64,000 nucleotides of DNA. It comes from Pilatotrama ljubarskyi (lineage: Eukaryota; Basidiomycota; Agaricomycetes; Polyporales; Polyporaceae). The notes beneath the pieces were generated by a model, which saw nothing but the letters and a program-made list of their open reading frames with translations, was not told the DNA's origin and made no database searches. The translations under genes were made by a program, and so were the position numbers. Of this stretch, positions 11,416 through 21,759 are shown piece by piece (position 1 is the stretch's first letter; each line of letters starts with the position of its first letter). The stretch covers positions 124,001 to 188,000 of the forward strand of contig MU277708.1 in NCBI GenBank assembly GCA_022385805.1. Reading direction: 5' to 3'.

Positions 11416-11760
11416 ACATGCACATTCTGGGAAGTAAGATAGAAGAGTCTAAAGCATCGGTATGCAGGTCGAGTCAGAGGTTCTTGAGGCTTGAGGGCAG
11501 TTGAAGATGGACATCGGGCAAGTTTTCCAGGTCACACATGTAGTGACCTCACATCGATTGCTGCTACACCCACTGGCGCCCACACAACCCTGGGCCCGTA
11601 TCCCGTGTCCGGCAACTACTTATGATGACATTCTTCCACACAGAACATACGGTGATGGATCACGATTGCCAGGAAACATACCATACACATCATACCATGC
11701 ATACAGACAGAACCAGTAAACATACACACAAGTACTAGGGGACTCGGGAATAGCGAGAGT
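11416..11760. other. spacer between SUA5 promoter and U1-C 3' end
   Basis: This is 345 bases between two minus-strand genes. It holds the SUA5 upstream region and the U1-C 3' UTR. The A/T content is locally higher around 11620-11750 (several cata/catac tracts). No gene or RNA is recognised. Confidence 0.4.
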
Positions 11761-12713
11761 TTACCTTCCTCCCATCATCCTCGCCCTATCAGGATGAATA
11801 CCGCCACCCGAGGGGGGGCCGCCGGGAGCCTGAGCATTCGGAGGAGGCCCTTGAGACGGGTTAAAGCCATTGGGAGGGCCCCCACCGGGAGGACCGTTGC
11901 TACCAGGACCGCCAGGCGGGAACGGCGGGCGATTCCCACCGGGCGGACCACCAGGAGGTCCGCCGGCGTTGGCACTAGGAGGAAAGGGCGGCATGCCTGA
12001 GTCGACGAGGTCAATCGACTGATGGCAGCATTATGATATGCGAGGAGCACTTACCCGGAGGCGGGAAGCCACCGGGACCCATTCCTGGAGGACCCATCCC
12101 AGGAGGAGGCACTGGACCGTTCGGAGGGAAAGGGGGCGCACCTGGAGGTCCCATCATGCCGGGCGGACCCGGCATGCCAGGAGGCATGGGTGGGCGACCT
12201 GGCATGAATAAGAGACAATTCGAAGTGGACAGACGGGGGTACGTACCAGCAAAGGGAGGAGGCCCACCAAACGGCGCGCCATAACCCATCGGCGGTCCAC
12301 CAAACGGCGGGGCGGGAGGACCGAGGTGCTGAGGACCAAATCCAAACCCACCGGGAGGAGGGGGATTTCCGCTCTCGTACGCCGCCGTGATTTGGTCAAT
12401 GATGCTCTGTGCTTTGTCATGGCCCAACGCTGCAGGGGCAACGTTAGCAGTGCAGTATGTGGAGCTATATCATACCTCACGTACAAGCGTAGTAGTCTCG
12501 GACGTTCGCAAGATGGTTCCGACCGCTGTTATGAGCCTTCCGGACTGCATGGGGCGATTAGTCTCTGCTATCAAGAGGACTGGCAACAACAGTGGTAGAC
12601 GTACCCGAGGCAGAATCGTGGGTCAGGAACACATCACAATAGTCACAATAGTGTTTCTAGACATCTTGATCAGCACATAGACAGGGCGGAGAGAGGAAAG
12701 GACGTACTGGCAT
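11761..12713 (-). CDS. YHC1: U1 small nuclear ribonucleoprotein C
   Basis: U1-C helps the U1 snRNP recognise 5' splice sites. Six exons (12713-12708, 12656-12605, 12544-12485, 12429-12247, 12198-12055, 11996-11761) give 226 residues. Exon 1 codes for only Met-Pro and exon 2 begins at Lys3. This was accepted because it restores the invariant N-terminus [20 protein letters not shown]. The matrin-type zinc finger uses C6, C9, H24 and H30, the same spacing as human U1-C. It is followed by NVRDYYASLGHDKAQSIID, and then a Pro/Gly/Met-rich tail with repeated PPGMG and GGPPG units, also a family trait. Five introns in such a short gene is notable. It is divergent from LSM3, 201 bases away. Identity is near certain. 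Confidence 0.94.
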
Positions 12714-12814
12714 GGCGTCAGCAGTGGACTGTGCTGAAGGCAACAGACGAAGGCGCGGGCGCTTCGGAGCGAGACGTCCGCCACCGAGTTTTCGTCGGAG
12801 CTCCAAGCTTCGGG

Positions 12815-12820
12815 CACGTG
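12815..12820. promoter_or_regulatory. CACGTG palindrome in the U1-C/LSM3 divergent promoter
   Basis: A perfect CACGTG hexamer sits about 100 bases from each start codon of the divergent splicing genes U1-C (12713) and LSM3 (12915). This hexamer is the core site of basic helix-loop-helix factors such as Cbf1. Its position is suggestive, but the hexamer also occurs elsewhere in the window at about its chance frequency. Confidence 0.35.
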
Positions 12821-12914
12821 ACTCGGCCTAAAACGTGAACAGTGTTAGTATTACAGCGACTCTGAGCGGATCGCGTCGCACGCAGGCTGCCTTCTCTGCT
12901 TTCGCGATTCCGAC

Positions 12915-13374
12915 ATGGATGCTGCTTCCAATGGTATACAGGAGCCGTTCGACCTCATCCGGCTGTCTCTTAGCGAACGCGTCTTCGTGAAGCTCCGGGG
13001 CGACCGCGAACTGACAGGAGTGCTACATGTCTGTCTTCGTACGTACATATGTTCATTGAATGTAGCTGAAGGTTGCCTTCTCCAGGCGTACGATGGTCAC
13101 ATGAACTTGATTTTGAGCGACGTCGAGGAGACTATCATGATCGTGGACCAGGTCGAGGGGGCGCCGGAAGGTCATACTACCGTAAACGTGAGTAGACTGC
13201 ATGGAGATATGTCCGGGATTCGACCAACATCCTCTCCGAAGATTGCGAAACGAAAGATGGATATGCTCTTCGTTCGAGGGGACGGAGTCATCTTGGTAGG
13301 CTTCATCCAGTCGCAGTGGTCGCATTCAGATGACGGTTCTCGGACTCTAGGTCTCACCACCAGCCCGGACTTGA
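12915..13374 (+). CDS. LSM3: U6 snRNA-associated Sm-like protein LSm3
   Basis: A subunit of the LSm2-8 ring on U6 snRNA and of the cytoplasmic LSm1-7 mRNA-decay ring. Exons 12915-13028, 13086-13187, 13242-13295 and 13351-13374 encode 97 residues, a typical LSm3 length. The Sm1 motif is [37 protein letters not shown], including the DxHxN-type RNA-loop residues. Sm2 is [11 protein letters not shown] (the VRGDGV that marks LSm3). The 5' splice of exon 1 after the LH codons and the last exon (VSPPART) follow from family conservation. It is head to head with the U1-C gene and may share its promoter. Confidence 0.95.
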
Positions 13375-13623
13375 GGTTCATCCAGAATTTCACGAAGTCT
13401 TCAGAGCTGTCCCTTCCTCTGCCGTGATCACGTACCTATTCCAACGCGCTCTTACTCGTCAACTCGCTGTCAAATTGCATGCGGTTGTATCCACAATGTA
13501 TGCTGGGACGCGTCGACCGTTACTTGCAAGTATACGACCATCGAGAGCTCTGCTCTTCGTTTATCTCATGATCCCGGTGAGTCTATCCTACAACATGAGT
13601 TTACACTATGGGACTGGCCGCGA

Positions 13624-14437
13624 CTACCTCTGACTGTGTTCCCCATCTACCTCGCCATCCAGTTCTGCACGCTCCGGTGTGTCGGTCGCGTAAAGGGACC
13701 CAGGTGTTGTGACCGTAGGCGTATTTGCAGCCGTAGTCATCGATAATAGGGACGATTGCTCCTGTGGGGTGACGGTAGGTTTATCGAGTTCCTCGTCTGA
13801 ATCGGGCGCGACAGCGCCTTTCGGCCATGTACCCTCGTGTATCCATCCGGCTTGTAGAATCTTGATCTGGTTTTCCGCAATCAGCATCATCTGCATGGAG
13901 GGCGCGGTAAATGGCACACACCACCAGTGCAAGCGGTAGGCGGTGTCTGAGCCTTGCTCCTCCAATTAAGCCATGCCAAACCCTGTCCAGGCCTGCGGCC
14001 CAAGTGTCGTCGCTCTCGAGGGCGTCTGGCAACGCGAGTAGGTTCTCAAGTCTGAGACGGGAGGCATTCGGTTCGGTGGGTGTAGGCGGATTGGACATGG
14101 GGGTGCGCCATAGAGCTCTCCGGACCTGAAAGAGTTCGGGGCCAGGTGGAGGAAGGTCCACTTCGGCAAGTTGTCGCGCAAAAGCAGACATGGGCAGCTC
14201 GTGAGTCGCAGCAGGTATGGCTTGGCTCGCAGTAGACGACGTATCGACTGGGGCTTGAGGCGTCACATCTGATAGCGTGCGGACGTCGACCGATGCGAGG
14301 GATGTGGGCGGGACTGGGGGCAACTGCGGTAGTTCAGACGAGTCATCTGGGGAAGATGGCCCGGTTATCACGATGGTAGCGGAAGGAGGCTCAGGAGCAG
14401 GAGCAGAGTCTGCCCAGCCGGGGCTCTCGCTCTGCAT
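13624..14437 (-). CDS. Gag1-like clamp (DUF4050-type) protein
   Basis: Two exons (14437-13922 and 13866-13624). After a Pro/Ser/Thr-rich first half, the conserved block reads RRALWRTPMSNPP, then DRVWHGLIGGARLRHRLPLAL spliced to IKILQAGWIHEGTWPKG. This alternation (Leu-Trp near the start, a PLPL strand, then IxxLxxGWxxDGTWP) resembles the fungal Gag1-like clamp family (PF13259). The 55-base intron was preferred over a 31-base alternative (acceptor at 13891) because the latter is too short. The frame is open upstream to a Met at 14563, but that would bring it within 41 bases of GRR1 and cover a CACGTG site. I therefore use the Met at 14437; the start is uncertain. Function is unknown at the molecular level. 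Confidence 0.65.
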
Positions 14438-14517
14438 TGGAGGAAGCGCGGTCACCTCGCTTACCCGACATGGCAGGACTTCTACTGCTGACGTAAGCTC
14501 AGCGACCCACTGCACCC

Positions 14518-14523
14518 CACGTG
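14518..14523. promoter_or_regulatory. CACGTG palindrome between the Gag1-like gene and GRR1
   Basis: A perfect CACGTG hexamer lies 80 bases above the minus-strand start (14437) and 80 bases above the GRR1 start (14604), the same geometry as in the U1-C/LSM3 promoter. It is a bHLH-type core site. If the longer frame from 14563 is used instead, the site would be coding. Confidence 0.3.
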
Positions 14524-14603
14524 CCTCCATCACCATGTACTGCTGCTCGTCCCGCACTTCCAACCACAGGTCTCAGCAGAACAACGCCTTCCTCTCCTCT
14601 ACC

Positions 14604-17498
14604 ATGCAACTCTACTCCAGGGCCTCCCCGGCTCAGTCCAACACATCGCTGTCGGACAACGACGAGGAGGACTACAACAGCAAGTCCGCGTTTTTCCCGG
14701 ACGTCGACACCACTGCAGACATCATACCGGCTCAGTGGTCCTCTCGACGCAATCTACCCCCAGCCGGCTCTCGTTCCACACTGTCGCAGGCCTCTCGCCT
14801 TCCTCCAGAAATTCTCATACACATTCTCAAGCACGTCCATAACGCCCGCGATCTCTACCATGCCTTGCTCGTTTCGCGTGCGTGGTGCGAGTGCTCGGTC
14901 GAGCTCCTCTGGTATCGGCCCTACTTCTCAAGGTTCCCCACTCTCGTCAAGATGATGCGCGTATTGTCCAGAGAGGACCAGACCTTTGTCTATGCGCAGT
15001 TCATCCGCCGTCTCAACTTTCTCAATGTCGCCCAGGATCTCACCGACTCCCTTTTTTCTCGGCTGGCACAATGCGTGCGGCTAGAGCGGCTCACCCTCAT
15101 GAATTGCACAGCGCTTTCGGATGAAGGCCTCATACGCGTCCTTCCTCAATGCCCCAACCTGGTTGCTCTCGATCTCACCGGCGTCGCGGAGGTCACGGAC
15201 AGGACTATCGTAGCGGTAGCGAGGTCGGCGAAGCGCTTGCAGGGAATCAACCTCACCGGGTGCAAGAAGCTGACCGATACGTCTGTCGTGGCGTTGGCGC
15301 AGAATTGCCCCCTCCTCCGTCGCGTCAAGCTCAGCAATGTCGAGCAAATCACAGATCAGTCCGTTTCCGCTCTGGCGCGATCCTGCCCGCTCTTGCTCGA
15401 GATCGATCTCAATAACTGCAAGCGGATTACGGACCTCGGCGTACGCGACCTGTGGACGTACTCCGTGCAAATGCGCGAGATGCGGCTCTCCCACTGCGCT
15501 GAGCTCACTGACGCAGCGTTCCCCACTCCGCCGAAACGCGATATAATGCAGTTAGGCGTGAATCCCTTCTCCGCTGCAGTCCATGCATTACCCGATTTCC
15601 CACCCCTCAGGGTCCCGCAGCCATTCGACCAACTGCGAATGCTCGACCTCACCGCATGCGCTCAGATCACCGACGACGCTATCGAAGGCATCGTGTCCGC
15701 CGCTCCCCGGATCCGCAATCTCGTGCTAGCCAAATGTACGCAGCTCACGGATAACGCCGTGGAGAGCATATGCCGGTTGGGCAAGGGGCTGCACTACCTC
15801 CACCTTGGCCATGCCGGCGCCATCACGGATCGCTCAATCAACAGCCTTGTGAGGTCTTGCACGCGTCTCCGCTACATTGACCTTGCCAGTGAGTACCGCA
15901 TCGTTGCGTGCTGCATCGCATGTATTGACTAGTGCGACCTCGGCAGACTGTTTGCAGCTCACAGACATGTCCGTGTTTGAGTTATCCAGTCTCCCGAAGC
16001 TGCGGCGGATTGGACTGGTTCGTGTCAACAATCTGACTGATCAGGCCATCCAAGCCCTGGGCGAGCGACATGCGACGCTCGAGCGCATCCACTTGTCGTA
16101 CTGCGACCAGATATCCGTCATGGCCATCCACTTCCTTCTCCAAAAACTTCCAAAGTTGACGCATCTCAGCTTGACTGGGATACCAGCCTTCCGTCGTCCA
16201 GAGTTGCAGCAGTTCTGTCGGGACCCGCCCTCGGTAAGTTATTGCCCAGCAACCAAGCCCTCGATTCCCAGTGTCAACTCACTGCAATAAATCAGGAGTT
16301 CAATTCTCAACAGAGAGCTGCGTTCTGTGTGTATTCTGGACGCGGCGTAGCAGATCTCAGAGACTTTCTTGCGGACCTCTTCGCTTCCATCACGAATGAA
16401 CTGGCCACCTCGAATGACACTGATTACGAGGACGACTTCGACGAGACCGAGCGCATGGACGCGACGGGTGCACAAGGCGGCGACGTGCTCGAGGAGGATG
16501 ACGACGACGACGAGGATGATACGGCCTCGGAGGCGTTTGTTCCCCGGAGCAACCATAGCGTGCATGGAACTCCACGTCCTCACGATCGCGTACCTCACGA
16601 GGACCCTACTCCTACTCGCGCGCAGTATCTACCCAGCAGGGAACATATGATGGCTCGCGAACAGCGACGACACCCTGCTCCCCGTGCGCAGCCTCGTGCC
16701 CAGGTTGCCGGGTCCCCCACATGGCTAGACGCGGCAGGGCCGTCACGTCCCAGGCGAGGTTTTGGCCAACAACCACTAGTCGAACAATCGACTTCTCCTA
16801 CACCAAGTGAGGCGGCATCCAATCGCAGCGCTGGGACGAACCATTCTAGTGGCACGGCGTTCTTCCGCACGTACTCAGATGCCAACGCTACGGTTCGGAA
16901 CGGCGTCATGACTCCCGACCTTGTCTACGCAGAGATCGGGCATGGGCGTGGGGCTGGACCAGGCCCGAGCACTATCCTTGTGCAGAATCATGGCCGGCGA
17001 GACCCTGGCGCTATCGCCGAGTCCCATCATGCCGCCGCATCTTCGAGTCCGAACGGGCGCGACCTCACGGCTACAATGCAAGCGACTATCGGCATGGCAG
17101 TGTTTGACCCCCGACACTCTGCGTTTCCTCGAGGAATGCGGTCTGACTACTCATCTGGACGTTCTCCCATACTACACGACGCGTCCAACTCGTATATGCG
17201 CACTCACCCACATCCTGACGGCTCCGTGGGGTTCTCCGTTCTTCGCGAGACGTCGCCTCGATCCTTGTCCCCTTCGCCGACTACTCGCGAGCTGCAGGAG
17301 TCCGTGCACTCCGCTCTCGCGGGCACCAATCCACTGCTGGAGGTGGACGGAAGGGGACGGAGCGTCAAGCGTACGTTGCGCAACACCTTTGCCGCTGCCG
17401 AGACGTTCTTCAGCGGCCGGGCTGCCGGCGGCAGTGGTAGTGGAGACGGTGCGGCGGGCATGGCGGGCGGCCGCGACGTCGATACTCATGGACACTGA
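14604..17498 (+). CDS. GRR1: SCF ubiquitin ligase F-box/LRR protein Grr1
   Basis: The substrate-recognition subunit of the SCF ligase; in yeast it targets G1 cyclins and glucose-signalling proteins. Exons 14604-15888, 15947-16233 and 16296-17498 give 924 residues. The F-box is at about residues 65-110 (SRLPPEILIHILKHV..LLVSRAW). It is followed by a run of about a dozen cysteine-containing leucine-rich repeats (for example LERLTLMNCTALSDEGL, LVALDLTGVAEVTDRTI, YIDLANCLQLTDMSV) to about residue 520. The region after the LRRs begins with FCVYSGRGVADLRDFL, a segment that marks Grr1 orthologues outside yeast. It continues as an acidic patch (EEDDDDDEDD) and a Ser/Pro-rich tail. An upstream in-frame Met at 14535 would add 23 residues. 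Orthology rests on the overall layout and the post-LRR motif. Confidence 0.92.
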
Positions 17499-17951
17499 GT
17501 GCTGAGCCCTGGATTCGGTCCTTCCTCCCGAGCACTCTTGTCTTCCAGTCTTATGCTATCCGCCTCGCTGTGAGTGATTGCCTACACAATACCCTTCTGT
17601 CTCCTGGACGTCTTCCGCTCGCAGTGAACCCTTCGCTTCCATCCGAGCATTTCTGGCTTTGTTGAGGTATTATCCCTCTCCTGTATGCGCACAGTTGTAT
17701 TCATGTAGCACGGCACGTATGTTGCGGTTCGTAGAATAATGTCATTCTAGCCCCCAATCTCAAGTAACTCGAGTTCGCATTCTCGAGATGTTGCTCGGAC
17801 TCCGCTTCCCTCGAGCGCTAACGCTCTTTTGGCGCCCATTGTGTCGAAAGGTCGATCATCCACGTACGGCAGCTGATGAACTCGAATACGCCCATCTAGT
17901 TTCTGCGTGTCTCCTCCCTTGCATCTTGTCCCTCCCTAGATCACTAAGACC
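17499..17951. other. spacer between GRR1 and NAA10
   Basis: These 450 bases hold the GRR1 3' UTR and the NAA10 promoter. A pyrimidine-rich run (tctcctcccttgcatcttgtccctcc) ends 20 bases before the NAA10 start. No gene is seen. Confidence 0.4.
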
Positions 17952-18690
17952 ATGAACATCAGGCTGGCACGGGTAGGTGAGCGACTGTTCAAGAGGGGCG
18001 AGCGCCGCTTACAGAGGCCAGGTAGACGACCTCATGGGCATGCAAGCCTGCAACCTCCAAAACCTCCCTGAAAACTACACGCTGAAGTACTGTACGTCCA
18101 TGGTATCTAGTGCTTCGTGAGCACCACAGAGCTAACAACCACCCCAAGACCTGTACCACGCTCTCACATGGCCACAGTTGTCATATGTCGCAGAGGAAGA
18201 TGGGAAGATTGTGGGGTATATTCTGGCAAAGATGTGCGTCTACCCGCATATTCGTTGGCGATGCTGTGATTTACTATGACTGCAGGGAGGAGGACGTTTC
18301 AGAAGGTGACGAACCCCACGGCCATGTTACGTCCATCTCCGTCTTGCGATCCTACCGTCGACTCGGCCTGGCGAAGAGACTCATGATCCAATCCCGTAAG
18401 ATGCTCAAAGCTACATGGCGGTGATCCGTATTGACGACACATTACACAGAGGAGGCGATGGCCACAGTGTACAAGGCCGCGTACGTCTCATTGCATGTAC
18501 GCAAGTCAAACCGCGCGGCCCTCGGGCTGTATCGCGATACTCTCGGATTCACGGTGAAGGACATAGAGAAAGGCTACTGTGAGCATGTTACCCGATGGAG
18601 TACCGACATTCTGACTCAGTACTCCTTCCAGACGCGGACGGGGAGGACGCGTATGCCATGCGGTTGTCGCTCAAGCACCTGGCGAGATAG
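17952..18690 (+). CDS. NAA10: N-alpha-acetyltransferase 10, catalytic subunit of NatA (Ard1)
   Basis: Acetylates the N-termini (Ser, Ala, Thr, Gly, Cys) of nascent chains at the ribosome together with Naa15. Six exons (17952-17972, 18022-18091, 18149-18233, 18286-18395, 18450-18578, 18632-18690) encode 157 residues. The GNAT fold is complete: [71 protein letters not shown] (the acetyl-CoA-binding R-x-x-G-x-A loop), [16 protein letters not shown] and [20 protein letters not shown]. These are signature Ard1 segments. The protein lacks the long acidic C-terminal tail of animal Naa10, as usual in fungi. Every exon junction keeps the conserved reading. Confidence 0.95.
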
Positions 18691-18778
18691 AGTCTACTAG
18701 ACGTATCGTACAGCGCCATCCGTGCTAGACATATACACTACATAATAATACATTACCCCTCCGAGTGCCGAGTTGATT

Positions 18779-20384
18779 CTACGAAGCTTCTATCTCGACT
18801 GACGGCTCTGTAGGCTCTGCTGCCGGTGTCGACTCTTCTTCCGTCGCAGGCACTGAGGGCCTAGGCACTCCCGAAGCCTCCGATGATGCCGTCTCTGCCT
18901 CAGACCTTTGGGCCGGAGCTGCTGCCTGACGCGGCGGGTCGGTCGGCACTGCGACGGCTCGATGGCGATGAACAGCTTCCCGCACAAGCTGCGCTGTCGA
19001 AAGCCCGAGCTGATAGTAGCCGTCGTTGGTCTTACTATCGAACATGCCCATATGCGCCTGTATCTCGTCGGAGGCGAGCGTGTTACGGTTCGCGACGAAG
19101 TGGCGACCGAGGGGCGTATTCGACCGGGGCAAGACGGCGAAGGTCCGTGGAGAAGGGTTTGCTGGCGGATTGGGTGGGAGGTAGGTGTAGAAGCTGCAAC
19201 TACGATCAGCTGCATGGCGCAAGCGGTCCGCACGTAGACTTACGTGTGGAAGAGGACGCCCATCTGCGACTCGATCTCCAGCAGTTTGCTCAGTCGCTGC
19301 TCGAGCTCAGCTTGGTTCCACAGATTCCCTACGTATCTCATGTGGTCGGTCACCCAAGCATAGCCCACGTTGATATCATCGCGTTTGTAATAGGCTGTTC
19401 CAGCAGCCGCCCCGGCGAGGAGCGCTCCTCCGACCGCGTACGCTGCGGGCGCCCACTTCTGCCATACCGAAGTACTTGTAGTCGTCGTCTTCTGAGCCGC
19501 AGGTGCAGGTGCAGGTGCGATTGATGGCTTTCCGGACGGAGCACTCGTGGTCGTGGTAGTAGTATTCTTCGACCCCCATGCCTTGAAGCCGCCGAGGACA
19601 CTTGTAGCCGAGCGTACGTAGCCCGCCGCTTGAGTTGCGCTATTCTTGAATACGAAGGGGTGGAGCCCGAGGTACTGTATCGAGCACATGAGAGAGCAGC
19701 ATCGAGCGCGCTTTCTTAGGCTTACTGGCGTGTCAAAGGCGATGCATGCAACGATGTTCGGCCAAAGAGGTGCTCGCTTGTCTGGACGAGTATTGACGAA
19801 TTCAATCAATGCGTCCGCCGCAAGAAGGCCTCCCATACTGTGGGCTGCTCAGCGGCCCATTGAACGGCAGGGAACATGAGCTGCATACCTATGCCCACAT
19901 AATACGATGTTGGCCTTGCCTGCTCCACCGCCTATACCGTTGGCAACTTCTCTTCGGACAGTGAGGTCGGTAAGCCAGTCTGCGAAGCGTGTAACGGCTG
20001 CGTTCTGACACGCCAGACCTCAAGACAGGGCAGTGGAAGCAGTACGTGGAGCTCACAAGTTCACCCTTGGTCTAGCCAGGCTGATTTAGCAAGTCCGGGC
20101 AATGGCATGCATGAAGATACACACTTCGTATGCGGGAAACACGATACTCTCTACGGCCGTGTTGACTAGAGTCTCCGCTAGGATGTGCTGCAAGCGTTGC
20201 GGGAACTCGCCAAAGGTGGAATCCGTCCCTTTGAAGCTATGCTCAAGTCAATGCCACCATGCTACCCAGGATGGCGCGGGCTTGTGACGCACCCGTGTAT
20301 GAAGACGATCAGCACCAGGTCCGTCGGACTCGTGCTAGCATCCGAGGAAGTTGCACCAGTCGAGACAGCTTCAGAGGCCTGCAT
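18779..20384 (-). CDS. DUF676-like serine lipase/esterase with one membrane helix
   Basis: An alpha/beta-hydrolase of the DUF676 class, 432 residues in seven exons (20384-20293, 20236-20125, 20071-20057, 20004-19889, 19837-19726, 19674-19244, 19199-18779). Near the N-terminus is VLIVFIHGFKGTDSTF, the strand and oxyanion loop, then VFPAYETKGEL. The nucleophile elbow GHSMGG is completed across a splice (19889/19837) and is followed by LLAADALIEFV and FDTPYLGLHPFVFKN. The second half has a low-complexity Thr/Ala/Pro linker and a Gly/Ala-rich helix (YAVGGALLAGAAAGTAYY) that could span or dip into a membrane. The C-terminal 60 residues are Ala/Glu/Pro-rich. Exon 3 is only 15 bases (coding TKGEL) and the last intron only 44 bases. 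The substrate is unknown. Confidence 0.87.
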
Positions 20385-20516
20385 AGTGGGGATAGAGCAT
20401 CACAGATGGCGGCTGAGCGCAGGCAGACGTTTAAGATGCGATACAGTAGCTGTGAGCGCGGGCGAGCCTCCCCGCAGCCGGCGGGAATTGCTATATTTGG
20501 AGCATAACGCGCCGGT

Positions 20517-20522
20517 CACGTG
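20517..20522. promoter_or_regulatory. CACGTG palindrome between the DUF676 lipase and CCDC97 genes
   Basis: A perfect CACGTG hexamer in a 232-base divergent promoter, 95 bases before the CCDC97 start and 133 bases from the lipase start. It is the third divergent promoter of the window with this hexamer. Function is inferred from position only. Confidence 0.3.
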
Positions 20523-20616
20523 CCCTAGGCGATGCGGGGAGCGCCCAGTATCACTATGAGATCATCGACCGTCGCTTGCTTTCCTGCTGTTGACCGGTTG
20601 ACCACACACTACGACC

Positions 20617-21364
20617 ATGTCTGACGCTACCGACTTCGACCCTACGCCCATCCTCAAGTATCTCGGACTCCCCGATACATACCAGCCCTCTCCTCGCACG
20701 GCACCCCTCGACTTTCTCCATCGCCACGTCAGGTCGCTTCCCCCTCATCTTCTCAGGCTGTTCTCTGCGAACACCACGCCTAGGCAACGATCCGCTATAC
20801 CCGCGATTCGCAACAGACGGCTCAAGTACACCCAATCGAACCCCCCTGAGTTCTCACCTGCCAACGCAAAATCAGCATGGCCCGCTTTGTGGGAAGGGAG
20901 AGAGCGACCCGGGAAGGAGCAGGCACAAGAGGAGAAGGAGTGGGCAGAGAAGGAGTTCCTGGGCGACGGCAAACAACAAGTTGGGAAGCTTGGCTCTCTG
21001 CTTGGCGAGTACGAGGAGGAGCGCGAATCAGAGCGAGTCAGGACGATACGCAGACAGCGAGCGGAATATATTGAGTCGCTCCCGGAGGAGGATGAAGAGA
21101 GTGATGACGAAGAACAAGCGGCCATAGCACAGGAAGCATCTCCCGCTGAGGCTGAGGAAATGTTCCTGAGGTTGGTGAAGGAACGTTTCATCTATGGCTT
21201 CCTCGAGGTATGTGTTATGAGCTCCGAGGTTTCGCGATGCATGACATCGCTGACTCGACGACTAGTCGATCGACTACGATAAGGTAGATTGGGACGAACG
21301 CTGGGACGAGGACCTAGACCGGGAAGCGGAAGAGAGATGGTTCGAGGACGAGGAGGAGGGCTGA
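20617..21364 (+). CDS. CCDC97-domain protein (DUF2052)
   Basis: Two exons (20617-21207, 21266-21364) give 229 residues. It matches the CCDC97 family: a helical N-terminus (FDPTPILKYLGLPD), a central charged helix rich in Glu and Lys, and the strongly conserved end. That end reads EEMFLRLVKERFIYGFLE, then across the intron SIDYDKVDWDERWD, and closes with an acidic terminus. CCDC97 proteins are nuclear, and human CCDC97 has been linked to the SF3b part of the U2 snRNP. A splicing role here is inferred from the family. The single intron falls between the FLE and SIDYD motifs. Confidence 0.9.
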
Positions 21365-21759
21365 ACCCAGCCTCTCCTGTTGCAAACCCGGGCCGACCGC
21401 AGACAGAGACTCTGAATGGACACTCCAGATGTGCGCGTGCATCGACCACGGTCCCGCTCTTTCGAGTCAATAACTCAATGCCCAACTTCTCGACCACAGC
21501 TATGACGACCCTGTAGCTATTAATGACTGTCCACCGTCCAGTTCTCACCGCCACTGGGAAGGCCGGCGTTCCGTTCTCATACGCCTTGCCATACATGTGC
21601 ACATGTGTACCTAACCCGCACGCTCAGGTGCCCCGGGTAGGCGGAACGGTTTGTTAATGCTTGGTAAGACAACCCAGCGATACACCAATATAAGACTAAG
21701 GTCGGTGGAGGATTGATGGCTTCCCCAGTATCCCCTGAAACCATTCGTCCGCTTCAGCA
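21365..21759. other. spacer between CCDC97 and aldo-keto reductase genes
   Basis: These 395 bases hold a CCDC97 3' UTR and the aldo-keto reductase promoter. The run agcgatacaccaatataagac near 21675 contains a weak TATA-like element (atataag). No gene is seen. Confidence 0.4.

Noticed and set aside
13891..13921. 31-base intron in the Gag1-like gene
   Set aside because: Too short for fungal splicing; a 55-base intron (13867-13921) gives a better conserved join.
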